Source of the DNA: JBEVOS01 sp044226655
GTDB lineage: Bacteria > Pseudomonadota > Alphaproteobacteria > Caulobacterales > Aquidulcibacteraceae
Reading direction: 5' to 3'
NCBI GenBank assembly: GCA_044226655.1
Contig: JBGAGO010000001.1
Coordinates: 868,001-932,000 of the forward strand
DNA: 64,000 nt
In this document: positions 1-8,973 of the stretch, one piece after another
Position numbering within the stretch: the stretch's first letter is position 1
How the letters are laid out: each line of letters begins with the position of its first letter
The notes under the pieces: generated by a model
The model's database searches: none
Told to the model about the DNA's origin: nothing
The model's input: the letters and a program-made list of their open reading frames with translations, nothing else
Translations under genes and position numbers: made by a program

Positions 1-1168
1 TGAATGGCCGCGCCGCGTCGCGCTGGCGATAGCGCAGCACGATCACGCCGAAGCCCGAGCAGGTCATGAAAATCCAGAATGCCGGCGCGGTGTAGTCGAC
101 CAGCGTCGTGAACCCGTCGCGCGTCCACGCGCCGAGACCCACCAGCGCGAGACTCATCGCGCCCTGCGCCCAGGTCGCGGCGGCGGGAATGCCGCGCTTG
201 TCATCCCACGCGCCCAGCACGCCGAAGCCCGGAAAATCGCGCGCCGCCGCATAGGTTGTGCGCGCGCCGACCATGATGGTCGCGTTGATCGAGGTGACCG
301 CCGCCAGCGCCACGGCGACCGCCAGCAGCAGCGCGGCGCTGCTTCCGAACGCGCGCGCCATCAGATCGGCCGCGGGCGCATCGCTGTGCGCCAGGCCTTC
401 GATCCCAAGCCCGCGCAGGAACGCCCAATTCACCATCAGATAAAGCGCGGTGATGACGAGGATCGAAAACACGTGCGCGCGCGCCATGCCGTGGCGCGCA
501 TCCTTCACCTCGGCCGACAAGGTCGCGATCTCGCTCCAGCCGCCGAACGCCAACAGCACGAACACCATGGCGAGCCCCAGGCCCGGCGGAATGCCGTTGA
601 CATGCGGCCCTGGTCCGCTCGTCGCCGGCGCCACATTGTTGAGCGCCAGCCACAAGGCTGCGATTCCGATCAGCACCAGTCCCGCGACTTCCAATCCCGT
701 CATCGCGAAATGCGCCTGCGCGTCCTTACGGGCGTCGCGCAGATTGAACAGCGTCAGCACGATCACCGAAATCGCCGCGTAGATCGCCGGCCCATCGGGC
801 CCGATGCGGAACATCGGCACGGCGTTGAGATAATCGCCGATCACGAAGCCCAAGAGCCCGATCGAGCCGGAATTGATCACCGCGAAGCGGCCCCAGGCGA
901 ACAGGAAGGCCAGCCTCTTGCCGTAGGCCAAGCCGAGGAAATGATAATCGCCGCCCGCGTTCGGAAACGCCGTCGCCAGTTCCGAATAGCAGAGCGCGCC
1001 CGCCAGCGTCAGAACGCCGCCCGCGATCCAGGCCGCGTAAAGCCAGCCCACCGAGCCCGCCGCATCCGCCACCTGCGCCGGGCTTTTGAAAATTCCCGCG
1101 CCCACGACCATGCCGACCGACAACATGACCAAATAGGCGGTGGACACGTGGCGGTCGGGCGCGTTCAT
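1..1168 (-). CDS. APC-family amino acid permease (C-terminus beyond the left edge)
   Basis: Probable inner-membrane amino acid/polyamine transporter of the APC superfamily. Reading the minus strand from an ATG at 1168 gives 389 open codons with no stop before base 1, so the gene is cut by the window. Residues 17-30 (SVGMVVGAGIFKSP) are the helix-1 signature of the family. They are followed by helix 2 and the conserved CYSELATAFPNAGGDYHFLG segment, and then by repeated hydrophobic stretches consistent with 10-12 membrane helices. Substrate cannot be told from sequence. It is divergent from dps across about 100 bp. Family call is secure; the direct sense reading is continuous and replaces several shorter out-of-frame readings on both strands. 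Confidence 0.88.
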   Translation of the reverse strand, partial: MNAPDRHVSTAYLVMLSVGMVVGAGIFKSPAQVADAAGSVGWLYAAWIAGGVLTLAGALCYSELATAFPNAGGDYHFLGLAYGKRLAFLFAWGRFAVINSGSIGLLGFVIGDYLNAVPMFRIGPDGPAIYAAISVIVLTLFNLRDARKDAQAHFAMTGLEVAGLVLIGIAALWLALNNVAPATSGPGPHVNGIPPGLGLAMVFVLLAFGGWSEIATLSAEVKDARHGMARAHVFSILVITALYLMVNWAFLRGLGIEGLAHSDAPAADLMARAFGSSAALLLAVAVALAAVTSINATIMVGARTTYAAARDFPGFGVLGAWDDKRGIPAAATWAQGAMSLALVGLGAWTRDGFTTLVDYTAPAFWIFMTCSGFGVIVLRYRQRDAARPF

Positions 1169-1265
1169 ACAAAGCGTCTATAGACGGGTCTGGAACTTTG
1201 AATAGGCTCGCGCATTGTGCGGGCTTGCTGGGCCCGCCATATCGCGTGGACGAGGAGATTTAGCC

Positions 1266-1742
1266 ATGCCCAAGACCCGCAATGATCTGCCGGACAACAC
1301 GCGCAAAGCCATGATCGAATTGCTCAATGCGCGCCTCGCCGACACGCTGGACGTGAAGCTCGCGATCAAGCAGGCGCATTGGAACGTCAAAGGCCCCGAT
1401 TTCATCGCCCTGCACGAATTGTTCGACGCCATCGCCGCACGCGTCGATACGCAAGCCGATGACATCGCCGAACGCGCGGTCGCCCTGGGCGGCGTGGCGC
1501 ATGGCACGGCAGAGAACGTCGCCAAGAAATCCAAGATCGAGGCCTATCCCTCCGATCTCACCGGCGGCAAGCCGCATGTCGAAGCGCTGTCGGACCGCAT
1601 CGCCGCGCTCGGCAAGCTGGTGCGCGCCGCCATCGATCAGGCTGACGAGGCCGGCGACAAGGACACCGCCGATCTCTTCACCGGCCAATCCCGCACGCTC
1701 GACAAGGACCTCTGGTTCCTCGAAGCGCATTTGCAGGAATAA
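1266..1742 (+). CDS. dps: Dps, DNA-protecting ferritin-like protein
   Basis: Dodecameric miniferritin that oxidises and stores iron with peroxide and coats DNA in starved or stressed cells. The 158-residue product fits the family length. The segment KQAHWNVKGPDFIALHELFD near residue 36 and the following DDIAERAVALGG carry the His, Asp and Glu ferroxidase ligands of Dps, which lie at subunit interfaces. I chose the ATG at 1266 because a GAGGAG ribosome site precedes it at proper spacing and the first residues MPKTRNDLP match typical short Dps tails. An upstream in-frame ATG at 1215 lacks a site. The gene stands alone, and no OxyR-type site was recognised. Confidence 0.93.
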   Translation: MPKTRNDLPDNTRKAMIELLNARLADTLDVKLAIKQAHWNVKGPDFIALHELFDAIAARVDTQADDIAERAVALGGVAHGTAENVAKKSKIEAYPSDLTGGKPHVEALSDRIAALGKLVRAAIDQADEAGDKDTADLFTGQSRTLDKDLWFLEAHLQE

Positions 1743-1759
1743 AGCGCGCCGCCGCCGTC

Positions 1760-1890
1760 CTTCCCCGCGAGGGGAAGGTGTCCCGCGCGTCAGCGCGGGA
1801 CGGATGGGGCGGAAGCCCAACATCTAACGCGCCGCAGCCGCCCCCTCAGTCTCGCTCCGCTCGACAGCTCCCCCTCGCGGGGGAGCGCGG
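1760..1890. repeat. Palindromic intergenic repeats (C-rich/G-rich type)
   Basis: Two short inverted repeats follow dps. The first has arms CTTCCCC/GGGGAAG followed by a second stem TCCCGCGC/GCGCGGGA; the other has CTCCCCC/GGGGGAG. They resemble the better conserved CCTCCCCC/GGGGGAGG elements near 6.36 and 8.97 kb in this window, so this is likely a diverged member of a dispersed REP-like family. No T-tract follows, so it is not a classical terminator. Confidence 0.5.
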
Positions 1891-1933
1891 CGCGCACTGG
1901 CGCTGCATCGGCGCGGCCCGTATCCTCCCGCCC

Positions 1934-2347
1934 ATGTGGCGCACGATGGCGATCTACGGCGCGGCGCTCGCCTTGGCGGCGGTGGCGCTGCAATGGCTGG
2001 ACTACAAGGTCTGGGCGCACGCGCATCCGGGCGAGTTCTATCTGGCGCTGATCGCGGCGAGCTTTCTGGGTCTGGGCGTGTGGCTTGGCGCCCGCCTGTT
2101 CCGCGCCCACGCGCCCGCCGCGTTCGCGCACAACGCGCGCGCCCGCGCCGCGCTCGGCATCACCGACCGCGAATTCGAAGTGCTCGAATTGCTCGCCGCC
2201 GGCCGCTCCAACAAGGAGATCGCCGAAGCGCTCGCGGTCTCGCTCAACACAGTGAAGACGCATGTCGCGCGGCTCCTGGACAAGCTCGACGCTGCGCGGC
2301 GCACCGAAGCCATCCTCAAGGCCCGCGAACTCAGCCTGCTTCCTTAG
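1934..2347 (+). CDS. Membrane-anchored LuxR-type transcriptional regulator
   Basis: A 137-residue protein with two predicted membrane helices (about 5-21 and 35-54) followed by a LuxR/NarL-type helix-turn-helix at about residues 75-130. The HTH shows the typical LTxREFEVLxLLAxGxSNKEIAExLxVSxNTVKTHV pattern. No receiver or ligand domain is present, so the regulator would act on DNA while tethered to the inner membrane. The ATG at 1934 starts directly with the first helix; the longer in-frame reading from 1778 runs through repeat sequence. The DUF4199 gene lies 108 bp downstream on the same strand and is a likely partner or target. Confidence 0.8.
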   Translation: MWRTMAIYGAALALAAVALQWLDYKVWAHAHPGEFYLALIAASFLGLGVWLGARLFRAHAPAAFAHNARARAALGITDREFEVLELLAAGRSNKEIAEALAVSLNTVKTHVARLLDKLDAARRTEAILKARELSLLP

Positions 2348-2455
2348 TCGCCGCCGGAAATTCCGCGCGTTTTCATCCCAATCATCCTTTCGGGCGATTG
2401 CGCTGGGCGCCCGGCCGCGGCTCGGTCACGACCGGAACCGCGCAGGGAGGACATC

Positions 2456-2995
2456 ATGCTTCGCACCATTCTCATCTTCGGGGGCGCCGCCGGGCTGATC
2501 GTCGCGGGGATCATGTTTCCGATGCTGGTGTTCGGCTCCGGCGCCTCGGGCGCGCATTCGCTGTTCACTGGCTATCTCATCATGCTGGCCGCGCTCAGCC
2601 TCATCTTCGTGGGCGTGAAGCGTTACCGCGATCACGATCTTGGCGGCGTGATCAAATTCTTGCCTGCGTTCCTGATGGGGCTCGGCATCAGCGCCGTCGC
2701 AGGATTGATGTACGTGATCGGCTGGGAGATCACGCTGGCGCTCACGCAGTACAAATTCACCGACGATTACGCCAACGCGATGGTCGAGGCCGCCCGCGCC
2801 AAGGGCGCCTCGGGCGAGGCGCTGCAGCGCGCCATCGCCGAGGCCGAGGATTTCCGCCGCCAATACGCCGATCCGTTCTTCCGCCTGCCGATGACCTTCA
2901 TCGAAATCTTCCCCGTCGGCGTCCTCGTCTCCCTCATCTCCGCCGCCCTCCTGCGCAATGCCCGCTTCCTGCCGGCGCGCGCCCAGAGGCGATGA
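2456..2995 (+). CDS. DUF4199-family membrane protein
   Basis: 179-residue integral membrane protein of the DUF4199 type, function unknown. Four hydrophobic segments are visible (about residues 4-28, 34-52, 62-85 and 146-165). Between helices 2 and 3 is the family's GVKRYRDHDLGGVIKF stretch, and a soluble, Ala/Glu-rich helical loop (TDDYANAMVEAARAKGASG) precedes the last helix. The AGGGAGGAC ribosome site sits a few bases before the ATG. It follows a membrane-bound LuxR-type gene, which suggests the two form a small envelope-sensing unit; that link is inference. Confidence 0.78.
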   Translation: MLRTILIFGGAAGLIVAGIMFPMLVFGSGASGAHSLFTGYLIMLAALSLIFVGVKRYRDHDLGGVIKFLPAFLMGLGISAVAGLMYVIGWEITLALTQYKFTDDYANAMVEAARAKGASGEALQRAIAEAEDFRRQYADPFFRLPMTFIEIFPVGVLVSLISAALLRNARFLPARAQRR

Positions 2996-3074
2996 GGGGA
3001 GGCCGCTGCGGGCGTGCACCCGCCGGAACCGCAGAAATGCGGCGCGCGCCGCACAAATGCGCTATCCTGCCGCC

Positions 3075-3641
3075 ATGAACGCGCCGACCCGAGAGCCCGC
3101 CCGGTTCACCAGCCGCGAATTCCAGCGCATGGCCCGCGCCGGAGCCTTTGCGGACATGCGCGTCGAACTGCGCCGGGGGATGCTGGTTCGGATGAGCCCA
3201 CAACATATGCCGCATGGCCGCGTGAAGGCGGCGATCGAGCGGGCGTTGATCGCGGCTTTGGCGCGGGCCGGGCTCGCCTGGGAAGTGCTCACCGAGGTAT
3301 CCGTCGCCTGCGGCGATGCGTTCGAGCCCATGCCGGATATCGTTTTGTTCGATCCCGCGCTTGTGCCGGATGCGCGCGGGGCCGTGCCGCTTGGGGCCGT
3401 GCGCCTCATCGTCGAGGTCGCCGATTCCTCGCTGGGCGACGATCTGGGCGAGAAGCTGGAGGATTATGCCGCGAGCGGGCTTGAAGAATATTGGGTGGCC
3501 GATGTGCAGGGCCGCCTCATCCTGCGCCATGCCGGCCCCCGCGTCGGCGGCTACGCCCGCCGCGAGCCGATCCTGTTTGGCCAGCCCGCCGCACTGCTGA
3601 CGCAGCCCCAGCTCGTCCTCGATACCGCGACGCTCGCCTGA
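3075..3641 (+). CDS. Uma2-family (DUF820) putative nuclease-fold protein
   Basis: 188-residue protein of the Uma2 family, which has a PD-(D/E)XK nuclease-like fold and no settled biological role. Visible family features are an N-terminal FTSREFQRMARAGAF helix, the beta-strand MPDIVLFDP, then LIVEVADSSL with the acidic strand residue, and the closing EYWVADVQGRLILRH strand. The ATG at 3075 gives the usual Uma2 start; a longer in-frame opening at 2958 overlaps the preceding gene. Single gene, with only a short gap before lepA. Family assignment is good, activity unproven. Confidence 0.82.
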   Translation: MNAPTREPARFTSREFQRMARAGAFADMRVELRRGMLVRMSPQHMPHGRVKAAIERALIAALARAGLAWEVLTEVSVACGDAFEPMPDIVLFDPALVPDARGAVPLGAVRLIVEVADSSLGDDLGEKLEDYAASGLEEYWVADVQGRLILRHAGPRVGGYARREPILFGQPAALLTQPQLVLDTATLA

Positions 3642-3687
3642 GGGGCCCGCCTTTGCGGCGCGCCGCAACCGCTGCTACCTCCCGCCC

Positions 3688-5493
3688 ATGATCCCGCGCG
3701 AACGAATCCGCAACTTTTCCATCGTGGCCCATATCGACCACGGCAAATCCACGCTCTCGGACCGGCTGATCCAATCGACCGGGGGCCTGGCCGCGCGCGA
3801 AATGAAAGAGCAGGTGCTCGACACCATGGAGATCGAGCGCGAGCGCGGCATCACCATCAAGGCCCAGACCGTGCGGCTCGAATACAAGGCCAAGGACGGC
3901 CAGGACTACGTCCTCAACCTGATGGACACGCCCGGCCATGTCGACTTCGCCTATGAGGTCTCCCGCTCGCTCGCCGCCTGTGAAGGCGCGCTGCTGGTGG
4001 TGGATGCGAGCCAGGGCGTCGAAGCGCAGACGCTCGCCAATGTCTATCAGGCGCTCGACAACGATCTCGAGATCGTGCCGGTGCTGAACAAGATCGATCT
4101 GCCCGCCGCCGAGCCGGAGCGCGTGAAGCAGCAGATCGAAGACGTGATCGGCCTCGATGCGTCAAATGCCGTCGAGATTTCCGCCAAGACCGGGATCGGC
4201 ATCGAGAACGTGCTCGAAGCCATCGTCACGCGCCTGCCGCCGCCGAAGGAGGGCGATCCTACAAAGCCATTGAAGGCGCTGCTCGTGGACGCCTGGTACG
4301 ACGCCTATCTCGGCGTCGTCGTGCTCGTGCGCATCATCGACGGCACGCTGCGTAAGGGCCAGCGTGTGAAGATGCTGGCGTCCGATGCGGTCTATGGCCT
4401 CGACAAAGTGGGCGTCTTTCGCCCCAAGCCGCAGGATGTCGAAGAGCTCGGCCCCGGCGAGATCGGCTTCTTCACCGCCAGCATCAAGGAGGTCGCCGAT
4501 GCGCGCGTCGGCGACACCATCACCGATGAAAAGCGCGGCGTGACCGAACCGCTGCCCGGCTTCAAGCCGGCGCAGCCCGTCGTGTTCTGCGGCCTCTTCC
4601 CGACCGACGCCGCCGATTTCGAAGATCTCCGCGCCGCGATGGCGAAACTCCGCCTCAACGATGCGAGCTTCACCTATGAAATGGAGACGAGCGCCGCGCT
4701 CGGCTTCGGCTTCCGCTGCGGCTTCCTCGGCCTCCTTCATCTCGAAATCATTCAGGAGCGCTTGAGCCGCGAGTTCGATCTCGATCTCATCGCGACGGCG
4801 CCCAGCGTCATCTACCGCGTGCATCTGAACAATGGCGAGGTGCTCGAATTGCACAATCCGGCCGATCTGCCGGAAGAGACCTACATCAAGTCCATCGAGG
4901 AGCCGTGGATCAAAGCCACCATCCTCACGCCCGATGAATATCTCGGCCCGATCCTCAAGCTCTGCCAGGATCGCCGCGGCGTCCAGAAGGACCTGACGTA
5001 TGTCGGCAATCGCGCCATGCTGATCTACGAATTGCCGCTCAACGAGGTGGTGTTCGATTTCTACGACCGGCTGAAGAGCATTTCACGCGGCTACGCCTCG
5101 TTCGACTACGCGCTGATCGATCATCGTGTCGGCAATCTCGTGAAAATGTCGATCCTGGTGAACGATGAGCCGGTCGATGCGCTCGCCATGCTCGTCCATC
5201 GCGACCGCGCCGAAAGCCGCGGCCGCGGCATGGTCGAGAAGATGAAAGAGCTCATCCCGCAGCACATGTTCAAAATCCCGATCCAAGCCGCCATCGGCGG
5301 CCGCATCATCGCCCGCGAAACCATCAGCGCGCTGCGCAAGGACGTGACGGCGAAATGCTATGGCGGCGACGCCTCCCGCAAACGCAAGCTCCTCGACAAA
5401 CAGAAAGAGGGCAAGAAGCGGATGCGCCAGTTCGGAAAAGTGGAGATTCCGCAGGAGGCCTTTATCGCGGCGTTGAAGATGGATGGGGATTGA
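3688..5493 (+). CDS. lepA: Elongation factor 4 (LepA), ribosome-acting GTPase
   Basis: Full-length LepA/EF4 of 601 residues, the usual family size. It binds ribosomes and affects translation initiation and elongation fidelity. The GTPase domain shows G1 AHIDHGKST (14-22), the switch region ERERGITI, G3 DTPGHVDF and G4 NKID. The LepA-specific C-terminal domain follows, with YGGDASRKRKLLDKQKEGKK near the end. The start MIPRERIRNFSIVAHIDHG is typical of alphaproteobacterial LepA. Nothing abnormal is seen. The next gene begins 28 bp after the stop. Confidence 0.97.
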   Translation: MIPRERIRNFSIVAHIDHGKSTLSDRLIQSTGGLAAREMKEQVLDTMEIERERGITIKAQTVRLEYKAKDGQDYVLNLMDTPGHVDFAYEVSRSLAACEGALLVVDASQGVEAQTLANVYQALDNDLEIVPVLNKIDLPAAEPERVKQQIEDVIGLDASNAVEISAKTGIGIENVLEAIVTRLPPPKEGDPTKPLKALLVDAWYDAYLGVVVLVRIIDGTLRKGQRVKMLASDAVYGLDKVGVFRPKPQDVEELGPGEIGFFTASIKEVADARVGDTITDEKRGVTEPLPGFKPAQPVVFCGLFPTDAADFEDLRAAMAKLRLNDASFTYEMETSAALGFGFRCGFLGLLHLEIIQERLSREFDLDLIATAPSVIYRVHLNNGEVLELHNPADLPEETYIKSIEEPWIKATILTPDEYLGPILKLCQDRRGVQKDLTYVGNRAMLIYELPLNEVVFDFYDRLKSISRGYASFDYALIDHRVGNLVKMSILVNDEPVDALAMLVHRDRAESRGRGMVEKMKELIPQHMFKIPIQAAIGGRIIARETISALRKDVTAKCYGGDASRKRKLLDKQKEGKKRMRQFGKVEIPQEAFIAALKMDGD

Positions 5494-5521
5494 GGGCTCG
5501 TTGCCGTGTTGGGAGGGGAAT

Positions 5522-6142
5522 GTGGCGGGAATAGTTTATGCCCTCACCAATGCAGCAATGCCTGGATTGGTGAAAATCGGGGTCACAGAAAACGACCACG
5601 AGGTTCGAATGAGCCAGCTGTATACAACTGGCGTACCCGTTCCGTTTGACTGCGTGATTGCGAAGCGCATCGCGAACCCAGTGGAGGTCGAGCGCGCGCT
5701 GCACATCGCTTTTGGGCCAAACAGGATCAATCCGAAGCGCGAATTTTTCCAAATTCAGTCCGATCAAGTCCTCGCTATTCTCAAAGCGTTTCCAGGCGAA
5801 GAAGTGACGGGCCTCGTGGAAAGCCAAAATCAAAGCGCGCCCGAAGAGTCGGCCGCTGCCGAGCGTTTGAGGACGCGGCGAAGACCAAATCTAAATTGGA
5901 AGGAAATGGGTATTCCGGTTGGGGCTACGCTTAATTTTGAAGCAGGGGATGAAACCGTCACCGTTGTTGATGATCGCCGTGTGATGTTTCGTGGGCAACC
6001 TGAGTACCTAACCAGCGCGACTAGAAAGGCTTTGGACCTCGACTATTCTGTCCATCCTGGCCCGTACTGGCGATACAAGGGAGAATTGGTTTCGGAGATT
6101 TACAACCGAACATACGCATTGGCGGAGGAGGCGGAAGACTGA
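5522..6142 (+). CDS. GIY-YIG nuclease-like protein with C-terminal RAMA/DUF4357-like domain
   Basis: 206-residue protein. The N-terminal part (MAGIVYALTNAAMPGLVKIGVT, then a conserved Arg-containing helix, LYTTGVPVPF and VERALHIAF) matches the T5orf172/MUG113 branch of GIY-YIG endonucleases. The last 75 residues (IPVGATLNFEAG, VVDDRRVMFRGQPEYLTSATRKAL, PGPYWRYKGE) look like a RAMA or DUF4357-like domain, usually seen in restriction-modification proteins; that part is less certain. I prefer the GTG at 5522, which has a GGGAGG site just upstream, over the ATG at 5483 inside lepA. Base composition is clearly more A/T-rich than its neighbours, which suggests horizontal transfer. Confidence 0.75.
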   Translation: MAGIVYALTNAAMPGLVKIGVTENDHEVRMSQLYTTGVPVPFDCVIAKRIANPVEVERALHIAFGPNRINPKREFFQIQSDQVLAILKAFPGEEVTGLVESQNQSAPEESAAAERLRTRRRPNLNWKEMGIPVGATLNFEAGDETVTVVDDRRVMFRGQPEYLTSATRKALDLDYSVHPGPYWRYKGELVSEIYNRTYALAEEAED

Positions 6143-6147
6143 TCACG

Positions 6148-6503
6148 CGCCCCGGTCGCGCGTAGCGCGAGCCGGGGTCCAGGAGCCCCGCGACGCCACG
6201 TTTGCTCTGGGTCCCGGCTCTTCGCTTCGCTCCGGCCGGGAAGCGTAGGATGTTTCGCGCCAAGAGCAGCGCGCGCTGCTTCGATCTCGTGATCCTCAGC
6301 GGCGACAGGATCGCGCTCACCGAAGTCTGCGCGCGTCAGCTCTGAGCGCTAGCTTTCCTCCCCCTGCAAGGGGGAGGTGCGGCGCGTAGCGCCGTGGAGG
6401 GGGTGAGCGACAGGCGGAAACGTTTGCGCGTTCTGGCTGTGCGAAATTCTAGAAGGCGGCGTCCGTGGCTCACCCCCTCCCAGCCTCCCCCTTGCAGGGG
6501 GAG
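6148..6503. repeat. Intergenic repeat cluster (two palindromic families)
   Basis: The 473-bp gap before the phosphotransferase gene has no convincing ORF. Bases 6148-6243 hold a degenerate palindrome of the GGTCCCGG/CCGGGACC kind. Bases 6355-6409 and 6469-6503 hold a composite element: CCTCCCCCTGCAAGGGGGAGG, then GGCGCGTAGCGCC, then GGAGGGGGTGAG, and after about 60 bp the inverted partner CTCACCCCCTCC with a second CCTCCCCC/GGGGGAGG hairpin. A near-identical composite is found at 8974-9093. This is a dispersed REP/MITE-like element with no coding capacity. Confidence 0.75.
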
Positions 6504-6615
6504 GAGCAGCATCGCGCCCCTTCCGCCACGGCGCCGGCCGCAGCGTTCGCCAAGAGCGTTTGACTGCGCGCGCGGGCGTGTCATCTGATCGTCTCAAAGA
6601 TCAGAGGAAACGCGC

Positions 6616-7707
6616 GTGCCATCTCTTCCCATTCTGCCGCCGTCGGAGATCGACGCGCGCTGGCTTACCGATGTGCTGCAGGCCAATGGCGTCGACGCGC
6701 TCGTCAAAGACGTCGCCAAGAAAAATGTCGGCACCGGGCAGATCGGCGACAGCGTGCGCTTTGCGCTCAGCTATGAGCGCGACGCGGCGAACGCGCCGCG
6801 CTCCCTCGTCGGCAAATTCCCCTCGCAGGACGAGCGCTCGCGCGGCACGGGCGTGATGCTCAAGAATTATTATCGCGAGGTGCGTTTTTATCAGCAGCTG
6901 GCGCCGCGTGCGCGCATCCACACGCCGCGCGTCTGGCGCGCCGACATCAACGACGCGCACGATTTCGTGCTGATCATGGAAGACCTCGCGCCGGCTGAGC
7001 AGGGCGATCAGCTGCAGGGCGTCTCGCTCACGCAGGCCGAACTCGCGCTCGATGAGGCCGCCAAGCTCCACGCATCGTGCTGGGACGATCCTGCGCTCGA
7101 TGCGATGGATTTTGTCTCCGGCTCGAAGGCGAGCGAGGCCGGCGGCGCGGGCGCGGTCAATGCCGAGATGGTGCGCACCATCTGGGAGGGATTCAAGCAG
7201 CGCTACGCCGATCGCCTCGCCGCCGAGTCCATCGCCATCGGCGATGTGCTTTCCGCGCGCTATGGCGATCAGGCCCATCTCCATCCCGGCCCGCGCTGTC
7301 TCACGCACAATGATTATCGGCCGGACAATATGATGTTCGCGACCGCGCGCGGCGGCCACGCCTTCACCATGCTCGATTGGCAGACCTACGCGTACGGTGT
7401 GGGCGCGGTCGATGTCGCGTATTTCCTCGCCGGCGCGCTTTCGCCCCAAACGCGCCGCGCCGAAGAAGAGCGCCTGCTGCGCCGCTATCACGCCGCGCTC
7501 GAAGCCGGCGGCGTCAAAGGCTATGATTTCGCCGCGCTCAAGCACGATTATCGCACCGGCGCGTTCCATCTCTTCTTCACGGCGTTCTTCGCGGCCATGG
7601 TCGTGGTGCAGACGCCGCGCGGCGACGACATGTTCATGCAGATGCTGCGCGCAGCGACGGACCACATCGTCGATCACGACGCGCTCGCCGCCCTCACCGC
7701 GGTGTAA
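6616..7707 (+). CDS. CHK/APH-type phosphotransferase
   Basis: 363-residue kinase-like protein of the ecdysteroid-kinase/CHK-like or aminoglycoside-phosphotransferase superfamily. The catalytic loop CLTHNDYRPDNMMF (about residues 228-241) has the HxDxxxxN pattern, and the metal-binding Asp is in MLDWQ about 20 residues later. The N-lobe carries LVGKFPSQD with the ATP-binding Lys and later VLIMEDLAP. Family members phosphorylate small hydroxyl compounds; the substrate here is unknown. The GTG at 6616 has an AGAGGAAA site and is the chosen start. The gene stands alone between repeats and a lipoprotein gene. Confidence 0.83.
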   Translation: MPSLPILPPSEIDARWLTDVLQANGVDALVKDVAKKNVGTGQIGDSVRFALSYERDAANAPRSLVGKFPSQDERSRGTGVMLKNYYREVRFYQQLAPRARIHTPRVWRADINDAHDFVLIMEDLAPAEQGDQLQGVSLTQAELALDEAAKLHASCWDDPALDAMDFVSGSKASEAGGAGAVNAEMVRTIWEGFKQRYADRLAAESIAIGDVLSARYGDQAHLHPGPRCLTHNDYRPDNMMFATARGGHAFTMLDWQTYAYGVGAVDVAYFLAGALSPQTRRAEEERLLRRYHAALEAGGVKGYDFAALKHDYRTGAFHLFFTAFFAAMVVVQTPRGDDMFMQMLRAATDHIVDHDALAALTAV

Positions 7708-7796
7708 GCATTTTCGCCGTGACCGCCGTCACGCCGCGTGCGACATCCCTGCGCAAGAACCGCGCGCCAATGCGTGAGAGATGAGGGGAGTGAACG

Positions 7797-8378
7797 ATGC
7801 GTCTTTGGGTTGCGGCTTGCGCCGCGCTGATGCTGGCCGCGTGCGGCCAATCGAGTGGAACGAGCGGTCCGCAGCTTCCCGCCAACGATCCCGCCGCGCC
7901 GACCGAGCAGAAATTCCAGCTCCAGCCCACGCAGGCCGACCTCACGCCCGAGCAGCGCACGCAGCTCGAAGGGCTGATCCGCGATTTCCTCGATCGCGCC
8001 ACCGCGCAATATGGCGAAGGCATGGGGCCCGCGCCCGGTTTGAGCGATGAGATCGCGCCGCTGCAGCCCGGCCGCGACCACCGCTGGAACGTGAACCTCA
8101 CCGGTGGGACGGCCTATCGCATCATCGGCGGCTGCGACAACGAATGTAACAACGTCGATATCGAATTGCTCGGCCCGGATGGCCGCGTCGTCGCCAGTGA
8201 TATGCTGCCCGACGATCTGCCGATCGTGAATTTCACGCCGCCGTCCAGCGCGCGCTATACGGTGCGCGTCCTGCTGCAAACCTGCACTGTCGGCCCGTGT
8301 TATACCGGCGCGCGCATTCTCACAGGCGCCGCATCGCCCTCTGCGCCTGCGCGTCAGGGTCTTGTCTCAAAGCCCTAG
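7797..8378 (+). CDS. Predicted lipoprotein, function unknown
   Basis: 193-residue predicted lipoprotein. The signal peptide ends in the lipobox LAAC (Cys16), so it should be anchored in the envelope after lipidation. After a low-complexity Gln/Pro linker, the middle (TPEQRTQLEGLIRDFLDRA) looks helical. The C-terminal half (LQPGRDHRWNVNLTGGTAYRIIGGCDNECNNVDIELLGPDG, seen in pieces) resembles a small beta-sandwich with four cysteines, like pre-peptidase C-terminal-type domains, but I cannot assign a family. The stop codon overlaps the stop of the convergent gene by a few bases. Confidence 0.75.
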   Translation: MRLWVAACAALMLAACGQSSGTSGPQLPANDPAAPTEQKFQLQPTQADLTPEQRTQLEGLIRDFLDRATAQYGEGMGPAPGLSDEIAPLQPGRDHRWNVNLTGGTAYRIIGGCDNECNNVDIELLGPDGRVVASDMLPDDLPIVNFTPPSSARYTVRVLLQTCTVGPCYTGARILTGAASPSAPARQGLVSKP

Positions 8379-8794
8379 CCGTACGGAAAACACGTCTCGC
8401 GCGGCAGCTTCATATCGAGCGTCTGCGCGAGCGTTTCGATGGCGTCGCTGTGCGCAGGATAGGGATCGGCATTGGCTGCGCCCACCACGATGCAGCGGAA
8501 GCTGGGATCGGGCTTGCCCTGCGGCGGCAGCATCGCCGTCGCCAGCGGCGCGCCATCGTCGGCGCGCAGCGTCAGAAAAAACGGCATCGTGCGTGCGATG
8601 TGGCCCTTGAGCCCGATATCGCGCTCGATGAACGAGACATTGCCCGGATTGTAGCTCGCCGCCGCCTTCGCATGCTCGCGCTGGAAATAACGGACGACTG
8701 CGTGGCGCATCGCATCGGATTCGGCTTGCGCCTCAATTTCCGTCTCGATGCGAAACCATGTGCGACCGCCGCCCGCGTCGCAGACATATTTCAT
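8375..8794 (-). CDS. Hypothetical protein
   Basis: 139-residue soluble protein that I do not recognise. It starts MKYVCDAGGGRTWFRIETE at an ATG at 8794. The composition is balanced, without signal peptide or membrane helix, and GC-rich codon use fits a real gene. The N-terminal part is predicted alpha/beta with a helix rich in Ala/Glu (EIEAQAESDAMRHAVVRYF); the C-terminal part has PFFLTLRADDGAPLATAMLPP. It converges on the lipoprotein gene with a 4-base stop overlap. A longer in-frame extension to 8890 is Arg-rich and probably not translated. Confidence 0.65.
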   Translation of the reverse strand: MKYVCDAGGGRTWFRIETEIEAQAESDAMRHAVVRYFQREHAKAAASYNPGNVSFIERDIGLKGHIARTMPFFLTLRADDGAPLATAMLPPQGKPDPSFRCIVVGAANADPYPAHSDAIETLAQTLDMKLPRETCFPYG

Positions 8795-8973
8795 GCCGAT
8801 CACCCTTGCCTTCAAATGTAGGGCATCGCCCCCGCAGCGCAAAGCGTTCCGCGCAGGCCGCCGCAACCTCAAACGCCGCCGCACATTCACGATTTGCGAT
8901 CATCCCCGGACAAGCGAAGCTTGATCCAGCACCGAGAGCGGCGCGCCGCGCCAAAACGGGATAGCGCCGCCGC

